Of a DNA stretch of 64,000 nt, positions 1-11,845 are shown piece by piece. The notes beneath the pieces are model-generated. The model worked only from the letters and a program-made list of their open reading frames with translations, did not search any database and was not told the DNA's origin. A program made the translations under genes and the position numbers. Within the stretch, counting starts at the first letter, position 1; every line of letters begins with the position of its first letter. The stretch comes from Mactra quadrangularis (Eukaryota; Mollusca; Bivalvia; Venerida; Mactridae): the NCBI GenBank assembly GCA_025267735.1, contig CM046307.1, positions 3,395,258-3,459,257 on the forward strand, written 5' to 3'.

Positions 1-99
1 AAAATTAACAGAACATATTTTGAGTTTACTTATTCGTCTTGTTATAAGGTTACTTATATGGATATAAAATGTATATTTGTAATAATAAAAAATTGTAAT
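1..99. other. Left edge, AT-rich, no gene seen
   Basis: Short AT-rich flank of the first inverted-repeat element. Its last five bases (95-99, gtaat) form the left target-site duplication of that element. Nothing else recognised. Confidence 0.5.
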
Positions 100-725
100 C
101 AGGGTGGAGAATCAAAACCAGTTCGTATCATTCAAAACGTAAACAAACGGACGCCATTTTGGAAAAAAATAGGTATTTTTTCCAATGTATTCTTTTATTC
201 GTCCAGCAATGAAAAACTAAAATTACCATAACACGCTACTCATTTGTCCGCTTTAAATAATGTATACAACGTACAGATTCAATTGTTCGTATCATTGTAT
301 AAACCTGAAACGGTTCGCATCATTCTCCGAAAATTCTATTTTTTATGCCAAAACTATATCTGGAAGAGTTGATACTTTACTATAAGACTACACACTTGTT
401 CCGTGGGTTATACATAGCAAATTTATCGAGAATAAATGTAAACTAGACAAAAGTATGAATTAGAATCAGTTCGCATCCGTCAAATCCGACCCAATTTTTG
501 CTCGCTTCGATTAAAATGTCCGGGATAACTTGTTGAAATTCTAATTTAATTTGTATGGTGTATACATCATTAGAAGCGGAAAAATACGTAGTGTTTTACG
601 GTAATTTTTTTTCATTGGTGGACGATTAAAAGAGTAAATTAGAAAAAAGTACCTCAATTTTTCCAAAATGGCGTCCGTTTGTTTACGTTTTATATGATAC
701 GAACTGGTTTTGATTCTCCACCCTG
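100..725. mobile_element. 626-bp MITE with about 185-bp terminal inverted repeats
   Basis: The left end (100 onward, CAGGGTGGAGAATCAAAACC) is repeated inverted at the right end (to 725). The arms stay alignable for roughly 185 bp (about 100-284 and 541-725). The direct repeat gtaat flanks both sides (95-99 and 726-730), consistent with a 5-bp target-site duplication. A short motif GTTCGYATCAT recurs inside the left arm, in the middle and in the right arm. There is no transposase ORF, so this is a non-autonomous element; I could not assign the superfamily. Confidence 0.85.
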
Positions 726-730
726 GTAAT

Positions 731-2035
731 GCTAGTAGGCAGTGAAATTCATTACTTACTACATTGCAAATCTCTAAAAATTGAAAGAGGAAAATATCTC
801 GGCTATCATAATTTTACTATTGATCCAGAAAACCATAATTCCATAATTGAGTAAACAAAACTTTGTTCTTTAATCAGGATAATCTTAAATAAATTTTAAT
901 GTTATCTCTCCTTTTCATTTTCTGTTTCTTATCTTTCTTAGATAAAAGCTAAACCATTTCCCTCTCTCTTAAATGGTTTTTTGGTCTTCCGGATAGATTC
1001 CTTTGCAAACATGTAGCATCGATGCGTAAAAGGAGCACCAAACTCATTCGGGTTAATGGGGGTCACACACACTATTGAAAAAAATGTTACATTTAAAACT
1101 TACTCAACGCTATCATTTGTAACTTGCAAATCCTCAATGTCAATTTTCAACACATTACTGCACCGACAGAACTGGCTTAAACTTCACATTTTTTTTTACT
1201 CAATGCATAATAGCATTCTCTTTCTAACGATACTTTATGTATGAGTGTGCAATAACAGATAAAAAGATATTATGTTTTTTGTAGACCGGACAAGACTTTT
1301 GTCCATTAGTATATATAGACAATATACATAGCTAGTGGTATCTACGTGTTTGTAAAGAAGGACCACACACTTGCACGATCGATGATTTGAACGCTTGATA
1401 AGGCCCGATTTGGGTACCCTGAGATGCTTGAATGTATAAATTTAGATCATTATCTATTTTAAAAGATCGAATGAATGATTTTATAGTAAGATTAATCTGA
1501 AAGTCGAGTTGATATTATATTGCTTTAATGGTGCCGATTTTGTGCCCTTTTCTTTGTGTAAGTGTCAATACAATGTATCTGTGGGGGGAGGGGAAGCACG
1601 TGCCCCCTGTGCTCCCCCGGTAAAGCCGGGCCTGCCGGGTAAGTGTAATTACTTAGGGTTTAGTCACGCATCAAATTGCCACTGTTTCTTATTGCGATAC
1701 TCTGGCAAGAAGTGAATGAAAATAAAATTCAAACATAACTTGAATATTTTTTCCAGTTATCAATTTAAATCTATTTAAAAATTAAACTGTCAAAATTGAT
1801 TGTTTTTTGTGTTAACGTTAATTACGTGAAAAAACAATCAATGTTATCATGATTGTTAAAATACATGTATTAATGCTATGTAGCATGTCCACCATGTCCG
1901 GGAATCTGATAAATGATAACTTTGAAATATAAGGAGAATATTGTTAATGTCAACAGTAAGTATTTGTGACTATTGCCTATAACAAGAGCTATTAATGATC
2001 GTTTAAAAGATATAAACTTTAAATAAATAGCAAAT
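731..2035. other. No gene recognised
   Basis: AT-rich spacer. The only standout is a GC-rich patch at about 1584-1640 in which ccccggtaaagccggg can form a small hairpin. Short open frames here (1056-1244, 1509-1715) have no recognisable domain and look like chance. Confidence 0.5.
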
Positions 2036-3070
2036 AGATGTGTATAAATGCCCACATATGGTTCAATAGAAATACAATGTGCACGTGTTCACTTGCACTG
2101 GACAGAGTTGTGCAAATGCACTCTTATTATTTACTAAACATCCGATTTCGTTATTCTAACTTTTTTGAGAATGACATTGTCATAGCTTTTAACAGATATA
2201 ATATTTATGAGGATCCATCCATGAATAAAGAAATAAAGGTGGGTCCCTTTCCTACAAAGAATAGACGCGCAAAAAAAATCAAAGAATGCATCCAACTTAC
2301 ATCGTTCGCAGATTTCGTTTTAATGATCCGATTTTAAAAAGTAGAGCATATGCTAAAATTACATAACATTGGCTTTAAAATACTGTCCGGTTTATAAAAA
2401 TGTATTGAGATATAAAAAAAGTTAAGGTGTGGGTCCATGCAACCTCTGCGATCTTTTGGGAGTAAAATATCGATAGGCTACAATACATAGAAAATCTACA
2501 GTTGAAAGTTCACGCGCGCTGGACAGAGTTGTGTTCAAATGCATGCGTATTAACTACTACTTATCCGAATTAGTCCATATTAGTCATTGTGAAAACGGCA
2601 TTGTCATAGCTTTCAACTGGTATATTATCTATGAATAGCCATTCATGAATAACAAAGTTAAAGGCGGGTCCATTTGCTCCAACAAAAAATAATTACGCGC
2701 AAAAAGTATCAAAGAATACACCTAAGTTTGAACGTTTGTAAAAATCATTTCAATGATTTGATTTTAAAAAGTAAAACATACACGAAAACTACATTACATT
2801 GGCTTTAAAATGGTGGAAAGTTAATAAAAAATATTCTAAAAAATAAAAAAGTGAAGGGGTGGGTCCATGGAATCTTTGCGATATTTTGGGGGTAAATTAT
2901 CGATGAAAAATGAGTCATATTCATCCTGATTTAATATACATTTTTCCGTCATTTTTTTGTTGTTTATATTTCTATAAAGCGTATTATCTTAGCTTTCCAA
3001 CAGTACCCTCTTGTAAAAAATATATTCATTATTAAGAAAGTTAAGGGGTGGGTCCATGTCATCGTTCCAT
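2036..3070. repeat. Higher-order tandem repeat, about 200-bp monomers in about 420-bp dimers
   Basis: The phrase GGACAGAGTTGTG recurs at about 2100 and 2520, and the sequence after it is collinear for about 400 bp (CATTGTCATAGCTTT, then ACGCGCAAAAA, then CATTGGCTTTAAAAT). A core resembling GTTAAGGGGTGGGTCCATG occurs at about 2238, 2428, 2664, 2860 and 3047, so each dimer contains two diverged monomers of roughly 190-235 bp. A fifth half-unit ends near 3060. Non-coding. Confidence 0.8.
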
Positions 3071-4438
3071 TTTCTCTAAAAAACATAGGTGGCTCCGGGG
3101 AAACACCTGCCCGTCATCAAGCACCTGTTTGATCATGAAAAAGAACTCTGTATCAATATAACGTACAATGGATGATTTATTTCTCGGTACACAATCAATG
3201 AGCTATAAATAGGGCATTGCACTCAAGTACATGTAAATTGAATAAACATGCACTTGACTTAATTATGTTTATATATTTATGAGTATGTAACACAATTTTT
3301 AATCGTTACATACTATATTAATTGATGGACTTTTGGAGTTTTCATTTTTAAAGTTGAAAATTTAGAACATGGATATATAGAAAACAAAACAAATAACTCG
3401 ATTGTGGTAAAAGGTCAAACATGTATCAAAATAAATCATATTCTAGTATTTCGTTTTTTTTTTTTGTAATTTTTTATTACCTCATTTTTTCATATACAAA
3501 GAATAATACACAAATAACAATACAATACGACACAATTCGTAATAATAGAAAAAAAAACCTGTAAAAAAGGTGAATGGTTTACACTCATGGGTGACAGTTC
3601 AGAGTTTTATGCAAGTTATAATAACACTACTTAACATTTGTTGTGTTATAATCGAGATGAAAAACATAACGAGTGTTAAGATACATATGAATAATTGAAT
3701 CCGTATTAAGTAATGGAAGTAATCGTATTTTAAATGTTTAATTTTTAAATGTGAATAAATACCACACATAAATACAGTACTCAATAGTTTTAAAACACTT
3801 GCGGCTAAGTAATTTCAGACAGTATTAAAGTTAACGAAGACTTCATACTTAACATGTAAACATATTTGCTACATTTGGTATCAAGTTACATTTTATAATT
3901 CACAGGGTTTGTTAAACTGTTGAGTATGTCAACATAAGAAATAAACCTGTATGTATATAGCACTGTCAGGATTTAACCAGTAATGATTATGACCTAGTAT
4001 ATTAACTTACACTGAACAATATGTTGTAATATGTGTTAATATATAACTAAAAACTGCCACCAAGAGGTAATAATAAGTATTAAGTAGATTTTCTTGATGT
4101 ATTTTGTAGTAACTATATATATCTTATATAAATTTAACAATTACAAAATATATGTTTACAGCTTTTGTCTTATTTTGTGTATTATCAACATTATTATTGA
4201 AAGGTAAATATAAATAATAAAATACAGTAGGTCATGCAATTGTCATTGGTGGTTCATGCTGGCACAAGATGTTAAATGTGCCATATTAGGTTGGGAGCCA
4301 GGCTTTGTATATAATTAAGAAAGACAAAGTAAAAGCATTAAATAAAATTAAGACGGTTGTGGGTTCCAGAGTTGTGAAAAATTGTGCCAGGTTTTATTAA
4401 AATGGGACATTTTTCCGGAGTTGATAGCATGGTATTTT
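3071..4438. other. No gene recognised; may include LINE 3' flank
   Basis: AT-rich sequence without a convincing ORF. Its right part (about 4180-4438) lies immediately 3' of the minus-strand LINE ORF and is probably that element's 3' UTR. I could not place the 3' boundary because there is no clear poly(A) tail or target-site duplication. Confidence 0.4.
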
Positions 4439-6440
4439 TCAATTAGTATATAAGACTGTAAATTTTTTTTTTAAATGCTCAAAGTTGATAAATGAATTTT
4501 TAGTTTTGCATCTAAAAATGTACTGTTTAGCTACTAGTAAAATAATATTTAAACCAACATTTCTATTGAGAATCCCAAATAAAATATCTATTTTTGACAG
4601 AGTGTAATGAACATTACAGTTTTGATTTATCCATGTTTTTAAATTGTCCCAGAAAGTTTCAACATGAATACATTCATATAATAAATGACTGATGGTTTCC
4701 TGATTATGTTGACAGAAAGTACAACTAGGATGTGTTGATATACCCATTTTGAAAAGTAACTGGTTTGTGCCCAATATTCTGTGATTAATTCTGTATTGCA
4801 GCCAATGAAGTTTAGAGTCTTTGGTAACCTTAAAAGTATTTTTATAGAGGAAAGGCCATTTGAATCTATCAGGTAAATTAAGTTCTTCACACCATTTGAC
4901 CTGAGATCTCATTGGTGAAGATGGTGTTTGTAGAAGGGTATCATAAATTCTTCTACAGCCTTTCTTTGAGGCGTTAACAATTTGAATCAAAGAAGGTTGT
5001 AGAGGTTGGAAGGTTAGATCTAATGGAGGGTCAATATTATGTTTATTGAGAGCAGACATTATAGATCTCAATATACTATTATATTGTAGAAAATTAGTGT
5101 TTATAGTCCATTTGTTGAGAAAGGATTCATATGAAATCAGTTGTCCATTATCATTAAGAAAATCGTTAAGAAAGACTACACCTTTTTCATAATATGTTCT
5201 GTAGAAAGCACTTTTGTTACCAATTTTAAACAAGTTATTATGCCAAAAAGGTAGAGATGCACATGTTTTTGAATTTATTGACAAGGATTCATTTAAGCAA
5301 ACTATACTTAGTAAAAAATCCTTCCAAAATACATTTGTAATTTGATTTAAATTTATTTTAATATACTCATTTCCAAAATGTGGAATCTTATCAATAAATG
5401 GGTATAATTTAGTTATAAAGTCAACATATTTTGACTTGTTAAGTAATATTCTTCTTAGCCAAGTGCATTTAAGTGAGTACATAAATGTTTTTATGTCAAT
5501 CATTCTAAGACCTCCATTTTCATAATTTTGAGTGATATAATTTCTTTTAATTTTGTCTGGGCCATCATTCCAAAGAAATCTGAAGCAAATACTTTGTAAA
5601 TTATTAAGCAAATGTTCGGAAGGGGAAGGTAAACTCATGAATAAGTGATTAATTTTTGGAAGAGCTAAAGTTTTGATAACAGTTATCTTTCCTATTGGGG
5701 TTAAAATTCTTTTAGAAAATTGCATAAAGACTTTTTTTATTTCTTCCAAAGTTTTGTCATAGTTTAATTTTACCATTTCACCAAGGTTAGTACAAAAGTT
5801 TACACCTAAAAGATTGAAAGTGCCTTGTTCCCAAATTAAGTCTAACTGTGGGCATAAGGTTGTTCTACTATTTTTCATGCTACCAATCCAGATAATTTTA
5901 GTCTTATCAATATTAAGGCACAAACCAGATATTTTAGCATAGAATTTTAGTACTTGCATAGTGTTAAAAAGTGATTGTTCAGAACCATCCAATAAAATAG
6001 AGGTATCATCAGCATATTGAGATAACAGGAACTCAACATTATTTATCTTGATACCCTTGATGTTAGAATTTTTTTTAATCATTAACGCCATTATTTCGGC
6101 ACAGATTATAAACAGATATGGAGATAAAGGGTCTCCTTGTCGGCATCCACGACGTACAGAGAACCAATCTGACATGTGACCATTAACAATTACACATGAC
6201 TCAATATGTTTATAAAATAATTGGATCCAATTAATCAAATTTTCCCCAAAATTGAAAAATTTTAACACATTAAACATAAAATGCCATGACACAGAATCAA
6301 ACGCTGCAGCAAAATCAATTAACATTAACATGCCTGGGATATCATATTTTTCTGAATAGAACAAAACATCATAGATCAACCTTATATTATCCCCCATATA
6401 TCGACCTGGAAGAAAACCAGTCTGATCGTCACTTATTATT
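4439..6440 (-). pseudogene. LINE reverse transcriptase, long intact segment
   Basis: An open frame from the first internal Met (6397) gives 652 residues, but the same frame is open upstream to about 6695, so that Met is not the real start. Residues counted from it: catalytic Asp motif around 28-34, RGCRQGDP around 83-90, YADD at 128-131 (both catalytic Asp retained), thumb region to about 260, zf-RVT Cys/His cluster at about 556-576, stop at 4439. All catalytic residues are present in this piece. The element is still dead because of the upstream frameshifts and missing endonuclease. Confidence 0.88.
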
Positions 6441-6759
6441 GTGTTTAAGACTTTTTTAATACGAGAGGCAATTGCTGCTAAAACGATTTTATACGAAACA
6501 TTAAGAAGTGAAATTGGTCGCCAATTTTTTAAGAGAAGTTTATCTTTATTCCCTTTAGGGATGCAGGTTATAACTCCTTGCTTAAACGTGACTGAAAGTT
6601 CCTTTTTATCAAAAGATTTATTTACTGACCTAACTAGAAATTCACCTATATCGGACCAGAAAAATTTATAAAAAGATGCAGTAAAACCACTGCTGGGGCG
6701 GAATCATTTTTCATGTTTTTTCAAACTACAAAGTAATTCATTATTAGTTATCTTTCCTT

Positions 6760-7171
6760 CTAAGGAATTTTTTCATTAAAAGAGAGTGTAGGTACGGTAT
6801 TATCAAAGAATGTATTTGGGTCAAAGGGTTCCACCTCATGTTCCGAGTACAAAGATTTATAATGGTTCATTGTTTCCTGAACAATTTTTGTGTGATCGAC
6901 CAAAACTTCCCCAGATTTATCACATAACTTATTCATTGTTTTTGATACAAAGTTTCTGTTTTCTAAATTACAAAAGTAGTTAGTTGGTTTTTCTCCTTCA
7001 TGGATCCATTTTGCTTGAGATCTAATAAATTTCCCTTCCAGAGATTTTTGGCGCATTTCAAAAAGTTCTTTATTTTTTTGTTCTAGAATATCTGGATTAA
7101 CGTTTGTTTGATTTTTTAGAGTTTCAATTTCCTGAATAAGCTCTTTTTCTTTATTTCGTTTTGATAATAAA
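6760..7171 (-). pseudogene. LINE fragment between endonuclease and RT, frameshifted
   Basis: Contains the linker typical of L1-like ORF2 proteins just before RT: WIHEGEKPTNYFCNLE, followed by a segment ending LYSEHEVEPFD. The frame is open from about 7165 down to 6760. It then shifts by one frame to reach LEGKITNNELL and again near 6700 to join the RT ORF. Upstream of about 7171 the similarity stops abruptly at unrelated AT-rich DNA. Confidence 0.8.
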
Positions 7172-7735
7172 TGTTAAAAAATTAAATTAGTTAAGTTTTA
7201 ACTATAAATAAACGAAGCATATTAAAGAAAACAGGAAAAAATGAGGAAAATGTTAAAATCAAAAGCAGAAAGCAGAAAGTTAAACAACTTATTGTATCGT
7301 ATTTTATTAAACTTTAAATTATCGAAGATATAAACAAATAATATTTACCTTAAAGATTACTGTAATGTCTTCCTGAAAGCCGCACACAAGTTATTAAAAT
7401 TGTTCGATCTGAACACTGGCAGAACACGTCGTAATTTTAACCAACCAATCACTTTTGTGGAGACGCTATGCAAAAAACGCCACCTTGCTTCACCAAGTAG
7501 ATAAATAGCATTTTCGTACGTATTATATAGTGCGTAAAAACGTGTTTAGGTAAACATTAGAAATGATACAATTCATTTAAGTGGTAGGCAATGATGAAAA
7601 TAAAATCTGTGTAATTTTTTTAACAAAATTAGCATAATGGATACCACCATTTGTTGGTAAATCATGCTTGTAATGATAAAAACCTTTTATGTATTAAAAA
7701 GTTCATATTCGGAACAAGAGTTTATAAATGTACTG
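7172..7735. other. No gene recognised
   Basis: AT-rich flank of the truncated LINE. No ORF or repeat family shared with the rest of the window was recognised. Confidence 0.4.
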
Positions 7736-7737
7736 TT

Positions 7738-8050
7738 TCGTTGGGTTGAACGCCGTAGCAACATGTTGTTTAGGTCATATCACGGCGATCAGTCCACCTA
7801 CTCACAGGTCCGGGAAAAGCCCTTTTTTTAATTTAAGCTGTTCACCAGTTATTAGGCATCAATTATAAGGCACATTATTCTGCCAGTGACTTACAACTGC
7901 CTCACATGATTAAGAGTCAGTGGTAGAAGGAAATATTACGATAGAAACTATTTTATGATAGTATGTCTCGCACTGGAATCGAAATCACGACCCCTCGCTC
8001 ACTTAACTCGCTCACTAAACATAAGCTATTCGGGCGGCAAAATCTTGGCA
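7738..8050 (-). mobile_element. tRNA-derived SINE, family B
   Basis: On the minus strand this reads from a tRNA-like head (box-B-like sequence near 7970-7990) through a body shared with 33705-33928 and 49193-49500, to a 3' tail of the type gctacggcgttcaacccaac. The head is diverged and the middle has small insertions. Confidence 0.7.
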
Positions 8051-8590
8051 TACCTCTTGCAACATTTATTACGGTTGTCTAAATAGTTACGCTATATGTG
8101 TATATTTTCTTTCTGTTTGAAAGTTCCTAAAGATATATATGGTACTAAGAGTTATTTAACAGAAATACACATCAAAACTATTGATGTGACTCTCTTGTTC
8201 CACCATAGGAGTAGAATATATTACGCGAAAGCTATCTTAAATTGCTGAGATAGAGCTATGGATGAAATATTTGTCATAAATACCGTGTGCGAACAGGACA
8301 GTAATTAAACTTCATTAGAAAGAATCCCATCCAACACTTTCCCCGTTGTTTCTTTGAACAAGACACTCTATCCTGCTAGCTCAGTACTAGGTACCTAGAC
8401 CAGGAAGCTGACTCGAAAGTGATTTATATAAGTTGTAATAATTTTTTTTTACAATCGAACTATGTTTGAAAATAGTATAAACTAGAGTAGCGTAGTCATA
8501 GTCCGGCCAACACCAAGGATGACCTTGCACGAAAGAATGTAGAAAATGTTATTCAATTTATTGGTAGACAGGTCTTACTGATTCCAAATC
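8051..8590 (+). mobile_element. SINE-core fragment near 8330-8410
   Basis: At about 8345-8385 is the block GTTGTTTCTTTGAACAAGACA followed by tatcctgctagctcagtac. The same block occurs in inverted orientation at 46195-46230 (ccttgagcaagaaac, then actagctcagaac), and a related core lies at 40100-40300 and 54755-54915. The rest of the interval holds nothing recognised. Confidence 0.5.
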
Positions 8591-8990
8591 CGGTTGATGC
8601 CACTTTTTCATCCTTGGGCAACTTCCAGAATCCAAGATGGCGACCAAGATGGCGGCTAGAGGCTTAATAATACATGCAAAATGTATTTTTACACATTATG
8701 TTCTTAAAATGAAGGACAAAAGTGATTTCAACATCTGCGGATCCAGTTGGCTAAATTTTGTTATTCATATACTAATCTTTAAATTCAAAATGGCGGTCAA
8801 AATGGCGGATAAAGGGCAATTAGCCCAGTATATAAAGAACAAACTGGCAGAAAGAGACTGAGTGGTGTAGAAATTTATTTACGTAAAGAATAGTTCATGT
8901 AATTAAAGAAACCGATTGATTTAACTAAGTTTTAAGTTATAATAAACATTTATAACCCAAAATGGCGGCTTAAATGGCGGATATGATCTT
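8590..8990 (-). repeat. Degenerate 'ccgccatcttgg' repeat, minus orientation
   Basis: The minus strand carries GCCGCCATCTTGG plus a second GCCATCTTGGATTC, then GTTGCCCAAGGATG and AGTGGCATCAACC (8580-8655), with weaker units at about 8790 and 8960. This is the same unit as the plus-oriented tandem array at 12490-13075. The ORF over 8637-8861 is a by-product of the repeat. Confidence 0.65.
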
Positions 8991-9199
8991 ATAGTTCAGT
9001 ATATATAATATACATACATGGACGGAAACAAACACTTTTGGGTTTAAGTTTCAATGTTGTGTTGTTTTTTTTGCTTTTCGTAAAACTAGTTCATCCCGCC
9101 TGATTATCTATTAGCAACTCAATATTCAACGTGGAGTCCAAGATAACGGTTACGAATCAAAGTCAACCAGTTCTATTTTTTTAGCAATAATGTAATGTA

Positions 9200-9615
9200 A
9201 ATAATGAAGTGTTTTCATAATGGCCTTGTTATTTGGTTATAATGCCGTAGTGATCGCCATATCAGCCCTGAGTTTGAAGTCCAATATCATACAGTTAATT
9301 AATAATGTTTCCATTATGAAAACACTTAAGTCACTATCGTCGCAGATAGGGACCCCATGAAAACACTCAGATTGTACCAACACTCAAAATGGTGGCATTT
9401 TTGTGGAAGAAAAAAAAATACGGCCTTCATGAGAAAACTCGGCCTTTATGAGATTCGGAACCAATCAAAATGCCTGAATCTCATTATAGCCGAGGCTTTT
9501 ATCAAAGGCCGTGTTTTTCCATATTGACCGATTATTTGGTTATAATGCCGTAGTGAACGCCATATCAGCCCTGAATTTGAAGTCCAATATCATACAGTTT
9601 ATTAATAATGTTACC
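9200..9615. repeat. Direct repeat pair with inverted flanks and hairpin
   Basis: About 85 bp at 9230-9310 are repeated directly at 9530-9612 (ATTTGGTTATAATGCCGTAG onward). The first copy is bracketed by a perfect 17-bp inverted pair: AAGTGTTTTCATAATGG at 9207-9223 and its complement at 9311-9327. Between the copies, 9415-9520 forms a foldback (TACGGCCTTCATGAGAAAA against its imperfect complement at about 9480-9520). Likely remnants of one or two foldback transposons. Confidence 0.7.
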
Positions 9616-10689
9616 TCTTTACTTGATTTAATGAAAATAAATTTGATAAATAATTGGAATGGACAAACTAATTTAATTTCCAAAAATGTAAGTCATTTAA
9701 ATAAAGAAAAACAGGAAAATAAAATTGGATTAATATACAGTTTATTATAAATAATCTGAAACATATAAATAGCAAAATAAGCATGTGCCAAGAAATGTGG
9801 AAGAAACAAATAATTATCATTACACAAACAATTATACAGTCTGACTTGACTAAACTACACTAAATTAGAATATGTGCTTAAATGTTCAAGTTTGCTTCAG
9901 TCTAATATTACATAACGATAGCACAATTTCTCTGGTCGTTTTTTTGTATGTTGATAACAACATGTTCAAGTAACAACAAAATTACTGTTTACATAGTATT
10001 TTGCACTCAACACCTAAGCACATCATATGCAATGGTAAACTTAACATATTAATGATTATTGTCTTAAGAAAGTATCCAAATGGATACTAGCTTATGGCCA
10101 AAAGATATCATAACTGTCTTCACTTTTGACGTAGGATAGGTGAACCAGATTTAAAAGCATATTTTACACCCATGCTAATAATGTACTTTCTTTATGCTGT
10201 CAATAACTGACTGACGACTTGTAACATTACATTTTGGACGAAGACTTTCAAGAGTTTCAAGACGAATGACAGTTGAACCTATTGTTATAGTGTTACAAGA
10301 TAGATGTTCCAAAATGAGTATCAGCACACCTATGTAGTCATATATGTTTGGTACTCAGCGAATTGTAGCAACAGTTATAATTTGTTGTACAATTTTGTTG
10401 TCTGTGCTTCTCGTATCAAGTATCAAAGGTTAATGCGATTAAACATATATGTTATGTTACCGAAAACATGACGAATCACCATATCTTGCAATGCATCGTC
10501 TATAATGTTTGGAATGGAACATATTTGAATATTGCAAACGAGATCGACAAGTTATCTCAGCGTACCATTCTTCTTTAGGGGAGTATTTGCAGTTGGTAGT
10601 GAATATACTCCAAATGTGTTTAGTTACCAGGCCTGTTTAAACTTTTGACACTGAAGCATCAGATATGTAATGTGTTCTTTTAAGATATT
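9616..10689. other. No gene recognised
   Basis: AT-rich spacer with no convincing ORF and no repeat shared with the rest of the window. Confidence 0.4.
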
Positions 10690-10805
10690 TAGACTTAAGT
10701 GAAACAAGACACTTCTAAATTTTCTACTTTGCCATATTTTTGTAATTGATTAATCCCTTAAAGCCACCATCTTGCACATGGTACACTATTTGCTAAATCA
10801 TAAGC
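10690..10805 (+). repeat. Direct repeat, copy 1
   Basis: About 110 bp (AGTGAAACAAGACACTTCT, then TTGTAATTGATTAATCCCTT, then CTATTTGCTAAAT) recur in the same orientation at 11735-11845, about 1.05 kb away. A SINE and unique sequence lie between the copies. Confidence 0.75.
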
Positions 10806-11040
10806 ACATTAATTGTGATTCATGTGCTCAAATTATTTTTGAAAAAAAAAATACCTTGTTTATCGTCCGATTAAAATTTTGTGCGAAAGATTCAACGCTG
10901 CGAACGAAGCTAGGGAATTTTTGGGAAAAAGAAAAAAAGTGTTTGTTTTATGCGCCGCGCGATGTCATTCAAATATTTGTCAGGCAAGAGATATCGGCGA
11001 AGAGAATGTGCTTTTTTATTTTTATTAGTAATTGTTGTGA

Positions 11041-11295
11041 CACCCGAGTCTGTAGCACAGTTGGTAGAGCACCGGTATTTTGAATTTAGTGTCTCGAAGG
11101 AATAAGGGTTCGAATCCCACCCGGTGAGGTTATACCTTTCCATGAAAATTTGACAATTATGTCAATTTTCCTCCATTAATAAGGAATGTGGAGAAGTTGC
11201 CAACCTTGTTGAAGGGTAGTTGAGTACTGGTTATAGACAAGGGCCCAGGAAAGCTAGGATAGGTGCGCTGGACGCCGTAATGTAAATAAACAAGG
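11041..11295 (+). mobile_element. tRNA-derived SINE, family A
   Basis: The head carries a box-A-like TAGCACAGTTGGTAGAGC (11053-11070) and a box-B-like GGTTCGAATCCCACC (11108 onward). The body (TTATGTCAATTTTCCTCCATT, with GGTTATAGACAAGGGCCCAGG downstream) and the tail GTGCGCTGGACGCCGTAATG are shared with copies at 34136, 43640 and 53672. Pol III-transcribed, mobilised in trans by a LINE; that is known for the class, not shown here. Confidence 0.85.
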
Positions 11296-11734
11296 ACAAA
11301 ATGATGAGTTGCTGTCACATATGTTTCATACAAAATCTAATTTCTTATAGCTAATAGCATTTACCAGTGTCACTCTAGTCAGATAATAATTCAAATTGTT
11401 TTTTGCATTCAAAAAAAGTTTACTACTTAAAGACATTTGATCGTTATAACCAAGCCTAGAGTTATTATTCGTAAAAACTGTGTGGTAATATGATATTGCT
11501 TCAAAATAGATTTTGTATAAAATTCGTCCTTACAAAAGATATAATAAGTCTGTGTTTCAATTGAATAACCCTTAATATCAAGTGGTCTTTATTTGTAAGG
11601 CTATTCAAAACTTATATTTCTACTTAAAAGTTTGCAGACGCCCTCCTGACAATGAGGAAGTTTGTTATCTTAGCGTTTATTGGTCGATTATTTCGAAATT
11701 TTACTTCCGTGTAGAATGCAGGCACGAGTGCGTT
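11296..11734. other. No gene recognised
   Basis: AT-rich spacer between SINE A1 and the second direct repeat. The small ORF at 11582-11770 runs into the repeat and has no recognisable domain. Confidence 0.4.
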
Positions 11735-11845
11735 GCAAGTGAAACAAGACACTTCTCAATTTTGTCATAATTTTGTAATTGATTAATCCCTTAAAGCAAC
11801 CATCTTGTACAGGGTAACACTATTTGCTAAATTATGAGCTAGACA
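11735..11845 (+). repeat. Direct repeat, copy 2
   Basis: Second copy of the 10690-10805 repeat, about 85-90% alike by eye with small indels. Confidence 0.75.

Larger units (their letters stand above)
4439..7171 (-). mobile_element. 5'-truncated L1/Tx1-type LINE (reverse transcriptase), disrupted
   Basis: Non-LTR retrotransposon on the minus strand. The RT ORF ends at 4439 and reads back through the fingers (FKQGVITCIPKG, NWRPISLLN, DDQTGFLPGRY) and palm motifs to a coiled N-terminal part near 7170. The palm carries the DFAAAFDSV, RRGCRQGDPLSPYLF and YADD motifs. The C-terminus has an HPSCTFC...HLLYEC zinc-binding motif of the zf-RVT type. The upstream endonuclease domain is missing, so the copy is 5' truncated. 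The frame breaks at about 6695-6705 and about 6765-6775. The RT motifs resemble L1/Tx1-like rather than RTE elements; clade is inference. Confidence 0.9.

Noticed and set aside
8637..8861. ORF starting MATKMAARG
   Set aside because: Its start is created by the repeated ccaagatggcgg motif of a degenerate repeat.
10772..11143. ORFs of 103 and 77 codons on opposite strands
   Set aside because: Both run through SINE A1 and shadow one another.
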